From assembly GCA_002070955.1 (NCBI GenBank), contig MWEK01000012.1:1-35513 (forward strand): DNA of 35,513 nucleotides, in the 5' to 3' direction. This stretch comes from Planctomycetes bacterium ADurb.Bin069 (GTDB lineage: Bacteria > Planctomycetota > UBA8108 > UBA8890 > UBA8898). This document shows, one piece after another, positions 1 through 7,447 of the stretch. How positions within the stretch are numbered: position 1 is the first letter of the stretch; each line of letters begins with the position of its first letter. The translations under genes were made by a program, and so were the position numbers. The notes under the pieces were generated by a model, which made no database searches, was not told where the DNA came from, and worked only from the letters and a program-made list of their open reading frames with translations.

Positions 1-752
1 CGCGGATCAACGGCTGGGTCGAGGAACGCACGGCGCGGAAGATCCGCGACCTGATTCCCGCCGGAGTTCTCACGCCCGTGACGCGGCTGGTCCTCGCCAA
101 TGCCATCTATATGAAGAGCGCCTGGGCCGATGAGTTCGAGCCCGAGCTCACCAAGGAGGCGCCGTTTCACGCCGCCGGAGGGCGCGCGGTCAAGGCGCGG
201 TTCATGCACCGCGTCGGCTCGTACCGTTACCTGGCGGGCGATGGCTTCCAGGCGGTTGCGTTGCCGTACTCGGCCCGCCGCCTGGCGCTGGTGATCCTCC
301 TGCCGGCGGAGGCCGGCGGCACGGCCGCGCTCGAGAAAAAGCTCGCGCCCGAAGCGCTTGCTCTCTGGATCGACGGCATGCAGTACCGCCCAGTGGATCT
401 TGCCCTGCCGCGCTTCACGCTGACTTCGACGCCGCCCGTCGTCAAAGCCCTGAAGGCCCTCGGGATGACAAAAGCCTTCAAGCCCCGCGAGGCCGACTTC
501 GCCGGCATCGCGAAGACGAACGAGCTTTTCATCGGCGACGTCATCCACAAGGCCCGCATCGAGCTCGATGAAAAGGGGACCGAGGCGGCGGCCGCGACAG
601 CGGTCGTCATGGCGGGCAGAGCGATGGCGCCGGACCGGGAAGAGCCGGTGGTCTTTCGCGCCGACCGGCCCTTCATCTTTCTCATCCGCCACGAGCGGAC
701 CGGCGCGATTCTCTTCATAGGGCGCCTGAACGATCCGACGGCGAAGGCGTGA
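1..752 (+). CDS. Serpin (serine protease inhibitor family), 5' truncated by the window edge
   Basis: The reading frame is open from base 3 and has no start in the window, so this is the C-terminal part (about 249 residues) of a serpin of normally 370-420 residues. Visible family signatures are INGWVEERTARKIRDLIP at the very start, TRLVLANAIYMKSAW, the hinge DEKGTEAAAATAVV and the C-terminal RPFIFLIRHERTGAILFIGRL. The intact Ala-rich hinge suggests an inhibitory serpin that traps its target protease by loop insertion. Counting from the hinge as in alpha-1-antitrypsin puts Arg at P1 (MAGR-AM), which would favour trypsin-like proteases; the loop after it is a few residues longer than usual, so P1 is tentative. 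The signal peptide, if any, lies outside the window. The downstream genes are convergent, so it is not part of their operon. Confidence 0.93.
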   Translation, partial: RINGWVEERTARKIRDLIPAGVLTPVTRLVLANAIYMKSAWADEFEPELTKEAPFHAAGGRAVKARFMHRVGSYRYLAGDGFQAVALPYSARRLALVILLPAEAGGTAALEKKLAPEALALWIDGMQYRPVDLALPRFTLTSTPPVVKALKALGMTKAFKPREADFAGIAKTNELFIGDVIHKARIELDEKGTEAAAATAVVMAGRAMAPDREEPVVFRADRPFIFLIRHERTGAILFIGRLNDPTAKA

Positions 753-759
753 CGCCTTC
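743..759. terminator. Inverted repeat on the serpin stop codon, between convergent genes
   Basis: GAAGGCG, loop TGA, CGCCTTC forms a perfect 7-bp stem whose loop is the serpin stop codon. It lies in the 17-bp gap between convergent genes and could act in both directions. There is no T tract, so an intrinsic terminator is only a possibility. Confidence 0.3.
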
Positions 760-769
760 CGGGCGCGCG

Positions 770-973
770 TCAGCTCCCGCTCCCGGCGGATTGCAGCCCC
801 GCTTTCTTGAGAATCCACATCATGGGGCACCAGTTCGTGAAGCCCGACTGAAAGAGGTTCAGGCCCACGAAGGCCGTGAAGAAGAGCCAGTACGGGCTCG
901 CGAAATGGGCGAGGGCGGCGCTCAGAAGCACGAAGAAGCCGCCGATCAGACGCAGTGCGCGTTCAACGCTCAT
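770..973 (-). CDS. Small DUF2892-like (YgaP-type) inner-membrane protein
   Basis: This 67-residue protein has an N-terminal hydrophobic segment (about residues 8-25), a second one (about 28-43) and the short C-terminal segment NWCPMMWILKKAGL. That pattern matches the DUF2892 membrane domain, which also occurs fused to rhodanese in YgaP; no rhodanese is present here. It is the last gene of a three-gene minus-strand operon and overlaps the end of the membrane thioredoxin gene by 11 bp, implying translational coupling. The Cys in NWCPM is typical of the family. A role in sulfur or thiol redox chemistry at the membrane is inferred from the neighbours only. Confidence 0.8.
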   Translation of the reverse strand: MSVERALRLIGGFFVLLSAALAHFASPYWLFFTAFVGLNLFQSGFTNWCPMMWILKKAGLQSAGSGS

Positions 974-1493
974 TGGTTCCTCCGAGGAGTTCCACGAGCT
1001 CGTTCGAGCTCTTCGCGCCCACGAAACGGTTCACCTCCTTGCCCTTCTCGAAGAGGAGCGATGTCGGCAGGTGCGTGATGCCGTAGTGCGACGCGACGTC
1101 GCCCGATTCGTCCGAGTCGATCGTAATGATCCGCGCCGCGGGGCCGAGAATTGCCGCCGCGGCGGCGAGGTTGGGTTCATAGCGCCGGCACGCCGGGCAC
1201 CACGGCGCCGAGAAGACGACGAGCGCCTTCCCCTGATGCGCGGCTAGGTCCGCCGTGAGCGTCTCGAGCGTCACGGCGGCCGCGGCCGGGCGCGGCGCGG
1301 TTTGCGAGGCTCCGGCCGAGGACGGCGCGGGGATGCCCATTGCGAGGGCGAGACCGACCAGTCCGCCGACGACCGCGCCGCGCGTGGGGTTGGCGGTCAA
1401 GGGGCAGGCGCCCGTTTCGCAGCTTCGCGTGCCGCCGAGCGCGCCGCCTATGAGAGCGCCGATTCCGGCGCCGATGAGCAGTTTGAGAAGCAC
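963..1493 (-). CDS. Membrane-anchored thioredoxin with N-terminal DUF6132-like domain
   Basis: The 176-residue protein joins two parts. Residues 1-56 hold two glycine-rich hydrophobic helices around SCETGACPLTANPTRG, the signature of the small membrane family DUF6132, with Cys25 and Cys30. After an Ala/Pro linker, residues 75-172 are a thioredoxin fold with active site WCPAC (Cys99, Cys102) and the cis-Pro segment HLPTSLLF. CPAC rather than CGPC suggests a redox potential different from the cytosolic thioredoxin next door. The start is GTG at 1493, preceded by an AGGAGG-type site that overlaps the stop region of the upstream thioredoxin gene. Topology is not proven; a thioredoxin domain on either face of the membrane is possible. 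It is co-transcribed with the thioredoxin and DUF2892 genes. Confidence 0.88.
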   Translation of the reverse strand: MLLKLLIGAGIGALIGGALGGTRSCETGACPLTANPTRGAVVGGLVGLALAMGIPAPSSAGASQTAPRPAAAAVTLETLTADLAAHQGKALVVFSAPWCPACRRYEPNLAAAAAILGPAARIITIDSDESGDVASHYGITHLPTSLLFEKGKEVNRFVGAKSSNELVELLGGTNER

Positions 1494-1506
1494 GCCGTCC
1501 CTCCTT

Positions 1507-1839
1507 TCACCGAGCGACGCCGGCGTAAGCCTCGACCGCCGTCCGCAAGGTGTGCGCCTGCTGGACGCCCACGAACTGCCGCACGGCTTTCCCCTCTTGG
1601 AAGAGGATCAAGGTGGGAATGCTCTGAACGCCGAAGCGCGCGGCAAGCTCCGGCTCAGCGTCGACATTGACCTTCGCGATAGCGGCCGTCTCGCCGACCG
1701 CCGCCGCCACCGTCTCCAGAATCGGGAGTTGAGCTCGGCAGGGGCCGCACCAAGGCGCCCAGAAGTCCACCAGGGTGACGCCCGCCGCGATGGTTGCGTT
1801 GAAGTCGGCGCTCGTAAGTTCGCGTACTTTGCCGGCCAT
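1507..1839 (-). CDS. trxA: Thioredoxin
   Basis: This 110-residue protein has the standard thioredoxin length and layout: LVDFWAPWCGPC with the canonical CGPC site, VNVDAEPELAARFGVQSIPTL with the cis-Pro, and FQEGKAVRQFVG. It is a cytosolic disulfide reductase. The frame stays open upstream of 1839, but ATG 1839 is chosen because a strong AGGAGG lies just before it and the protein then begins where thioredoxins do (MAGKVRELTSADF). It is the first gene of the minus-strand redox operon. A sigma-54 -24/-12 element lies 38-53 bp upstream, and the divergent sigma-54 activator gene starts 214 bp away, so expression is probably controlled by that activator. Confidence 0.96.
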   Translation of the reverse strand: MAGKVRELTSADFNATIAAGVTLVDFWAPWCGPCRAQLPILETVAAAVGETAAIAKVNVDAEPELAARFGVQSIPTLILFQEGKAVRQFVGVQQAHTLRTAVEAYAGVAR

Positions 1840-1876
1840 TCTTGACCTCCTTGTTAGGTTTCTTGTCGGGAGAATG

Positions 1877-1892
1877 AGCAAGCGCCGTGCCG
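1877..1892 (-). promoter_or_regulatory. Sigma-54 (-24/-12) promoter of the thioredoxin operon
   Basis: Read on the minus strand the sequence is CGGCACG-GCGC-TTGCT, one mismatch from the consensus TGGCACG-N4-TTGCT, with correct GG/GC spacing. The expected start near 1866 would give a leader of about 27 nt before the ribosome-binding site and ATG 1839. The element faces the thioredoxins and lies 76-139 bp from a cluster of palindromic sites, a normal enhancer distance for sigma-54 promoters. The adjacent divergent gene encodes a sigma-54 activator. Confidence 0.82.
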
Positions 1893-1960
1893 CGACTTCG
1901 GTAAAACGTAAGTGGTTGTTAATTCCGAACATAGATCGAAAAGCCCTGCGGCTGGGTTCA

Positions 1961-2016
1961 TTGCAGGTTGCAATCGTCATATTGCAATGCAAGAATTTGT
2001 TGCAATAGTGTTGCAG
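1961..2016. promoter_or_regulatory. Cluster of TTGCAA-type palindromes: likely enhancer (UAS) for the sigma-54 activator
   Basis: Six TTGCA/TGCAA units fall within 56 bp, starting at 1961, 1968, 1982, 1988, 2000 and 2011. Two pairs form clear inverted repeats: TTGCAAT (1968-1974) with ATTGCAA (1981-1987), spacer 6, and TGCAA (1988-1992) with TTGCA (2000-2004), spacer 7. The tract is AT-rich in a GC-rich genome and lies between the activator gene and the thioredoxin sigma-54 promoter. Binding by the Fis-type HTH of the activator is inferred. The sites end only about 36 bp before the activator start, so autoregulation is also possible. Confidence 0.72.
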
Positions 2017-2052
2017 CTTCCGGTCCAGCTCCCGCTGAGTGGAGGAGGCCCC

Positions 2053-3381
2053 GTGGACGTATCGCTCTATAGACTCATTTTGGATTCGCTTTCCGAGGGC
2101 GTCTGTACCGTCGATCGGGACTGGACCATCACGTACTTCAATCGCGCGGCCGAGCGCCTCACCGGCGTCCCGGTCGAGGAGGCTTTGGGGAGCAACTTCG
2201 TCGAGCTCTTCAAGGGCGAGGCTTGCGAGTGCCATGCGCTGCTCGCGCAGGTCATGGAGTCGGGCCGCCCGCTGGCCGAAAAACCGACCGTGATCGTCGA
2301 CCGCAGGGGGGCGCGCGTGCCCGTCAACCTCAACGTGACCCCCATTCACGCCGGCGATGGGTCCATCGTCGGCCTAGCGGCGAGCTTCCGCGATGTCTCG
2401 GCGATGGAACTTCTGCGCAAGGAACTCCGCGGCGAGCATGCGGTCGGGGACATCGTCAGCAAGAACCCCGCGATCCGGCGCATCCTGAATATTCTGCCCC
2501 AGATCGCCGAGAGCGGGAGCACGGTCCTCATCACCGGGCCGAGCGGCACCGGCAAGGAGCTTTTCGCCCGCGCCATCCACCATGCCGGCCCGCGGCGCGA
2601 CGGGCCTTTCGTGGCCGTCAACTGCGGGGCGCTCCCCGATACGCTGCTTGAGTCCGAGCTCTTCGGATACAAGCAGGGCGCCTTCACCGATGCCAAGCGC
2701 GACAAGCCGGGCCGCTTCGCCTTGGCCCAAGGGGGCACGCTGTTTCTCGACGAAATCGGCGACGTGAGCCCGGCGCTGCAAATCAAGCTCCTGCGGGTGC
2801 TCCAGGAGCGGGAGTACGAGCCGCTCGGCGCCACGGCGACGCAGAAGACCGACGCCAGAATCATCGCGGCCACCAACCGCGATCTGGCCGACGCGGCCAT
2901 GCGCGGCCTGTTCCGGAACGACCTTTTCTACAGGCTCAACGTGGTTCAGATCGATCTGCCGCCCCTTGCCGAGCGGCGCGAGGACATTCCGCTCCTCGTC
3001 GAGCACTTCATCCGCGCCCTCAACGCCGAGAAGGGCCGTAAGGTGACGCGGGTCTCCTCCGGCGCCATGCGGCGGCTCCTGCTCTACCCTTTTCCCGGCA
3101 ACGTGCGCGAGCTCCGGAACGCGCTGGAATACGCCGGCATCATCTGCCAGGGCGGCGAGATCCAGGAACAGTGCCTGCCGCCGGCGATTCTCGAGCACGG
3201 CGGCGCGGCGTGTCTCGACGCGGCGGGAGCGGCGCCCCTGAAGCCGCCCCCGCGCGACGAGAAGGAGCGCATCGCCGCCGCCCTGGCCGCGCACGGCGGA
3301 CACCGGGCGCGGACGGCGCGCGCGTTGGGCATCAACGCCTCGACCCTGTGGCGCAAGATGCGCAAGCACGGGATCTCCTGA
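2053..3381 (+). CDS. PAS-domain sigma-54-dependent transcriptional activator (AAA+, Fis HTH)
   Basis: 442 residues when started at GTG 2053, which follows GGAGGAGG by 4 nt; upstream in-frame starts would run through the palindrome cluster. Residues about 5-120 are a PAS sensor with Cys18, Cys58, Cys60 and His61 (the GEACECH segment), possible thiol or metal/Fe-S redox ligands. Residues about 135-365 are the AAA+ domain: Walker A GPSGTGKE (162-169), Walker B GTLFLDEIGD (228-237), and loop 1 reading GAFTDA (209-214) instead of the usual GAFTGA. The last 40 residues are a Fis-type HTH (ARTARALGINASTLWRKM). The protein should bind enhancer sites and drive sigma-54 open-complex formation. The likely target is the divergent thioredoxin operon. 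Whether it also affects the ABC importer 72 bp downstream is unknown. Confidence 0.92.
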   Translation: MDVSLYRLILDSLSEGVCTVDRDWTITYFNRAAERLTGVPVEEALGSNFVELFKGEACECHALLAQVMESGRPLAEKPTVIVDRRGARVPVNLNVTPIHAGDGSIVGLAASFRDVSAMELLRKELRGEHAVGDIVSKNPAIRRILNILPQIAESGSTVLITGPSGTGKELFARAIHHAGPRRDGPFVAVNCGALPDTLLESELFGYKQGAFTDAKRDKPGRFALAQGGTLFLDEIGDVSPALQIKLLRVLQEREYEPLGATATQKTDARIIAATNRDLADAAMRGLFRNDLFYRLNVVQIDLPPLAERREDIPLLVEHFIRALNAEKGRKVTRVSSGAMRRLLLYPFPGNVRELRNALEYAGIICQGGEIQEQCLPPAILEHGGAACLDAAGAAPLKPPPRDEKERIAAALAAHGGHRARTARALGINASTLWRKMRKHGIS

Positions 3382-3453
3382 CGGCCGGCGGCGCGCAAGG
3401 GCCGGCGGCTTCCTCCTTGCCGCGCGCGGGGGCCGCCGGTAAGCTAGGAACCG

Positions 3454-4527
3454 ATGACCTCGCTCACGGACGCTCGTTCCTCGCCGCCCGAAGGATCGCC
3501 GCCCGCCGCCCCGCGCCGCCGCGGGTTCCGCCGCTACGCGGCCCGGCGGCTCCTCCTGATGGCGCCGACCTTCATCGGTATCACGCTTGTCACCTTCGTC
3601 TTGTGCCAATGCGTGCCGGGGGGGCCTATCGATCAGCTCAGGCTGGAGCTGGCAAGCGGCGAGGGCGGGGGCCGCCTCGAGCTGCGAATCACCGACGAAC
3701 AGATCCAGGCGTTGAAGGCGTACTACGGCTTCGACAAACCCATCCTCGCCAGGTACGCCGACTACCTCTGGAAGGTCCTGCGCCTCGACCTCGGCGACTC
3801 TTTCCGGTACACGATGCCCGTCATCGACCTCATCGCCGCGCGCCTGCCCATCTCGATCTTCTACGGCCTGGCGACGGCGGTCCTCGCCTACGGGGTCTGC
3901 ATTCCCCTGGGGATTCTCAAGGCGATCCGGCACCGGACCCTGCTGGATGGCGCCACTTCGGCGCTGATCTTCCTGGGCTACGCGATTCCGGGGTTTGCGT
4001 TGGGGGGGGTGCTGATCGCCGTCTGCGCCGTGGAGCACGATTGGCTTCCCATCGGCGGCTTCGTGAGCGAAGGCTTCGGCGCCCTGAGTTTCTCCGGGAA
4101 GATCGCCGACGTGGCCCGCCACGCGATCCTGCCCCTTACGTGCTACGCCGTGGGGCTCTTCGCCGTCCTGACCATGTTGGTCAAGAACGGCCTGCTGGAG
4201 CAGATGGGCGCCGATTACGTGCGCACGGCCCTTGCGAAGGGCCTGACGTGGCGCCGCGCCGTCTTTGTCCACGCGCTGCGCAACGCGTTGATTCCCCTGG
4301 CGACGAGCGCCGGCAGCGTGCTCCTCATCTTCCTCACCGGCTCGATGCTGATCGAGCGGGTGTTCAACATCCCCGGGATCGGCCTCTTGTCCTACGAGGC
4401 CGTCACGCAGCGCGACTATCCCGTCGTGATGGGGCTTGTCGTGATCTCATCGGCGCTCATGCTGCTGGGGCGTCTCCTTTCGGATCTGTGCGTCGCGGCG
4501 GTGGACCCGCGCGTGCGCTTCGGGTGA
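3454..4527 (+). CDS. yejB: Peptide ABC transporter permease, YejB/OppB type
   Basis: 357 residues, typical of the YejB/DppB/OppB permease family. After a basic, Pro-rich N-terminus comes YAARRLLLMAPTFIGITLVTFVL (first membrane helix), then a periplasmic segment with YGFDKPILARYADYLWKVL, further helices, the EAA loop ADYVRTALAKGLTWRRAVFVHALRNALIP (near 270-300) and the family ending SDLCVAAVDPRVRFG. FRYTMPVIDLIAARLPISI and the overall layout fit the Yej (microcin C/oligopeptide) branch better than Dpp. It is the first gene of a five-gene importer operon, and the next permease begins 3 bp after its stop. The specific peptide substrate cannot be read from sequence. Confidence 0.9.
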   Translation: MTSLTDARSSPPEGSPPAAPRRRGFRRYAARRLLLMAPTFIGITLVTFVLCQCVPGGPIDQLRLELASGEGGGRLELRITDEQIQALKAYYGFDKPILARYADYLWKVLRLDLGDSFRYTMPVIDLIAARLPISIFYGLATAVLAYGVCIPLGILKAIRHRTLLDGATSALIFLGYAIPGFALGGVLIAVCAVEHDWLPIGGFVSEGFGALSFSGKIADVARHAILPLTCYAVGLFAVLTMLVKNGLLEQMGADYVRTALAKGLTWRRAVFVHALRNALIPLATSAGSVLLIFLTGSMLIERVFNIPGIGLLSYEAVTQRDYPVVMGLVVISSALMLLGRLLSDLCVAAVDPRVRFG

Positions 4528-4530
4528 CCC

Positions 4531-5625
4531 ATGCGGCTCCCGGGCCTCGATCCGATCACACGCAGGCGCTGGCGGCGCTTCCGCGCCCTGAAGCGTGGTT
4601 ATGTCTCGCTGGTCATCCTCCTGGTTGCGATCGGGCTTTCCCTCGCCGCCGAATTCATCGCCAACCACCGCGCGATCATGGTCAAGTACCGGGGAACCTA
4701 CTATTTTCCGACTTTCCGGTTCTATCCCAAGAAAACCTTCGGGCAGGAGGCCGCCGCCGCCGCGGCGCCCGCCGCCGCGGCCCTGGCGGAGTTCGACCGG
4801 TCCGGCGATGCCGAGACCGACTACCGCGCCTTGCGCGCGGCGTGGCGCGGCACGGCCCACCGAGTGTTCATGCCCCTGATTCCCTACGGCCCCTGCGAGT
4901 CGGACTTCGACTATGCTTCCTGGCCGACGCCGCCGGACTCGAGGCACTGGCTCGGCACCGATGCCCAGGGCCGCGATGTCCTGGCGCGGCTTCTCTACGG
5001 TTTCCGGATCTCGATTTTCTTCGCCCTCGGCCTGGCCGTCGCGGCCCAGGCTTTCGGCGTGGCGGTCGGGTCGCTCCAGGGCTATCTGGGCGGACGCTTC
5101 GATCTCCTGAGCCAACGCCTGATCGAGGTCTGGACGACGCTGCCCTTCCTGTACATCGTAATTATCCTGGCGGCGCTGTTCGCGCCGAGCTTCTGGATGC
5201 TGTTGGGCATCATGACGGCCTTCTCGTGGATGCGCATCACCTTCTACATGCGTACCGAGATGTACCGCGAGAAGACGCGGGCCTACTGCCTCGCGGCACG
5301 GGCGATCGGGGCCTCGCACGGGCGCATCGTGTTCGCGCACCTGCTTCCGAACTGCCTGACGCCCGTCGTGACCTTCACTCCCTTCTTGGTCGTGGGGGCG
5401 ATCACCGCCCTCGCGAGTCTGGATTACCTGGGCTACGGGCTGCCCGCGCCGACGCCGAGTTGGGGGGAGATGATCGACCAGGCGCTGCGGCCGGAAAACA
5501 GGAGGTGCCTCTGGCTGCTCTTGGCGCCCTTCGCGGCGCTGGCCGCCACCCTGACCCTCGTGACGTTCGTGGGCGAGTCGATCCGGGAGGCCTTCGATCC
5601 GGTCCGGTACGCGCGGTATGAATAG
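4531..5625 (+). CDS. yejE: Peptide ABC transporter permease, YejE/OppC type
   Basis: 364 residues. The N-terminal helix (about 27-45) is followed by a long extracytoplasmic insertion, including FRFYPKKTFGQEAAA and a segment ending before HWLGTDAQGRDVLARLLYGFRIS; this large insertion is characteristic of YejE-type permeases. The EAA loop is CLAARAIGASHGRIVFAHLLPNCLTPV (near 260) and the C-terminus ends in helix and GESIREAFDPVRYARY. It forms the heteromeric membrane channel with the YejB-like protein. The stop lies inside the earliest possible start of the binding-protein gene, so the operon is tightly packed. Confidence 0.9.
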   Translation: MRLPGLDPITRRRWRRFRALKRGYVSLVILLVAIGLSLAAEFIANHRAIMVKYRGTYYFPTFRFYPKKTFGQEAAAAAAPAAAALAEFDRSGDAETDYRALRAAWRGTAHRVFMPLIPYGPCESDFDYASWPTPPDSRHWLGTDAQGRDVLARLLYGFRISIFFALGLAVAAQAFGVAVGSLQGYLGGRFDLLSQRLIEVWTTLPFLYIVIILAALFAPSFWMLLGIMTAFSWMRITFYMRTEMYREKTRAYCLAARAIGASHGRIVFAHLLPNCLTPVVTFTPFLVVGAITALASLDYLGYGLPAPTPSWGEMIDQALRPENRRCLWLLLAPFAALAATLTLVTFVGESIREAFDPVRYARYE

Positions 5626-5644
5626 GCGCGGCATGGAGGTGATG

Positions 5645-7432
5645 ATGCGTTCACGTGTCCTGGTTCTGACGGTCCTGGCGACCGCGATGCTCCGCGCCGG
5701 CGGCGTCCCCGCGGATGTCGTCTGGACGACCAACCTGGGTGAGCCGCGCATCGGAGACCCCGCCGCCCTCAAGGGCGGCACCTTCAACTACTTCATCTCC
5801 GCCTACCCCCTCACCTTCAGGCTGCTCGGCCCGAATTCCAACGACAGCTTCTCGGCCTGGAACCGCGCCTACAGCATGATGTTCACCCTCGTCGGGCGCC
5901 ACCCCGTGACCGACGCGCACATACCCTGGATGGCGACGCACTGGTGGGTGGCGGCCGACGGGAAAACCGTGTACTTCAAGCTGGACCCTGATGCGCGTTT
6001 CAGCGACGGGACGAAGATCACGGCGGCCGACTACGTCTTCTGCCACGAGATGATGCGCAGCAAGGAGATCCTCGATCCGTATTACAACAACTACGCCGAG
6101 ACGTATTTCGCCGCGGTGGAGGCCATCGATCCCCTGACCCTCAAGGTCGTGGGCGCCACGCAAAGCTGGCGGCCGCTGGATGACTTCGGGGTGCTCTGGC
6201 CGGTGCCGCGCCACATCGAGAAGCTCGGCCCCCAGTGGGTCAAGGAGGCGAACCTCCGCCGGCAGGTCGTTCCGGGGCCCTACGTCGTCACCGAGGCGGT
6301 GCCGGGGGAAAGGATCGTCTTCACGCGCCTCAAGGACTGGTGGGGCCGCGACAAGTTCTACTTCCGCGGCCTGTACAACGTCGATAGGATCGTGCTCAAG
6401 GTCGTGCCGAGCGCCAACGTGTTCGACTACTTCAAGAAGCGCGAGATCGACTTCATGACGGTGATCTTCGCCAAGATGTGGGCGACCGAGCTGGGGTTCG
6501 ACGCCGTCGCGAAGGGGTGGGTGCATCGCAAGCAGGAATACCTGGAGGCTCCCGACGGCATTTACGGCTTGCACATGAACCTCGCGGCGCCTTTCTTCGC
6601 CAACAAGGATGTGCGCAAGGCCATGCAGCACCTGCTCCCCTTCGAGGAGCTCAACTCGCGCTTGATGCACAACTCCTACGTGCGGAAAGTCTCGGCCTTC
6701 GAGGGCACCCGGTACGCGAATCCCGCCTTGAAGCCCTACGAATTCAGCCCGGAGAAGGCGCAGGAGCACATGAAGCGGGCGGGTTTCGCGGCGCGGGGAC
6801 CCGACGGCATCCTCGTCGATGCCGCCAACCGGCGCGCGAGCTTCACCTTGACCTACGGCAGCAAGCTCGTGGAGCCGTACCTGACCGTCATCCAGCAGAT
6901 CTACGCCAAAGGCGGAGTCGAGATCAAGCTCGACCTCCTGGAACCGGCCACGGCTTTCAATCGCGCCATAGAGCGGAAATACGAGATGATCCTCCAGAGC
7001 CGGAGCGCCACGCTGTATCCCGCGCCTTACCAGTATTTCCACAGCGATTTCGCCAAGGAGTCCGGCAACAACAACCTGTGGGGCTTCGGGCGGGAGGACG
7101 CCGACAAGCTCATCGATGTCTATCGCTTCAGCCTGGACGCGGCGGCGCGCGTCGACGCGATGCACAACCTCGATGCCATCATTCAGGACGAGGCCTTCTA
7201 CATCCCCTTCTGGACCGCTCCGTACCTGCGCTTCTTGTACTGGGACGATCTGTGCTTCCCGAAGACGTACTTTCCCAAGCGCACTCAGCAGCCGGTCCAG
7301 TGGCAGGTTTTCTGGATCGACCCGGCGCGAACCGCGGGGCTTAAAGCGGCGATGGCGGCGGGAACGAGCCTGGGCGCCGACACGGTGATCGAAGTCGATC
7401 CCTGGAACATCCTTCCCGGGCTGGCGCGTTGA
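5645..7432 (+). CDS. yejA: Extracellular solute-binding protein family 5 (YejA-like)
   Basis: 595 residues from ATG 5645, chosen because GGAGG lies 5 bp upstream and the protein then begins with a clean signal peptide (MRSRVLVLTVLATAMLRAGG); ATGs at 5618, 5633 and 5642 are in frame and possible. The family 5 signature is clear: KGGTFNYF, WMATHWWVAADGKTVYFKLDPDARFSDGTKITAADYVF, then the two-lobe fold ending DAIIQDEAFYIPFWTAPYLRFLYWD. It captures peptides outside the cytoplasmic membrane for the adjacent permeases. The segment SYVRKVSAFEGTRYANP matches the YejA branch. The gene sits between the permease and ATPase genes. Confidence 0.92.
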   Translation: MRSRVLVLTVLATAMLRAGGVPADVVWTTNLGEPRIGDPAALKGGTFNYFISAYPLTFRLLGPNSNDSFSAWNRAYSMMFTLVGRHPVTDAHIPWMATHWWVAADGKTVYFKLDPDARFSDGTKITAADYVFCHEMMRSKEILDPYYNNYAETYFAAVEAIDPLTLKVVGATQSWRPLDDFGVLWPVPRHIEKLGPQWVKEANLRRQVVPGPYVVTEAVPGERIVFTRLKDWWGRDKFYFRGLYNVDRIVLKVVPSANVFDYFKKREIDFMTVIFAKMWATELGFDAVAKGWVHRKQEYLEAPDGIYGLHMNLAAPFFANKDVRKAMQHLLPFEELNSRLMHNSYVRKVSAFEGTRYANPALKPYEFSPEKAQEHMKRAGFAARGPDGILVDAANRRASFTLTYGSKLVEPYLTVIQQIYAKGGVEIKLDLLEPATAFNRAIERKYEMILQSRSATLYPAPYQYFHSDFAKESGNNNLWGFGREDADKLIDVYRFSLDAAARVDAMHNLDAIIQDEAFYIPFWTAPYLRFLYWDDLCFPKTYFPKRTQQPVQWQVFWIDPARTAGLKAAMAAGTSLGADTVIEVDPWNILPGLAR

Positions 7433-7447
7433 GGAGGGCGGAGGCCC

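Noticed and set aside
3382..3453. GCCGGCGGC repeats and GCCGCCGGT forming a possible terminator or promoter between the sigma-54 activator and the permease gene
   Set aside because: The repeats are short and GC-only, with no T run; a TTGCCG-17-TAAGCT promoter candidate matches too poorly to call.
3171..5621. Plus-strand open frame of about 816 codons overlapping both permease genes
   Set aside because: Arg/Pro/Gly-rich out-of-frame translation; the permease frames hold the membrane helices and EAA loops.
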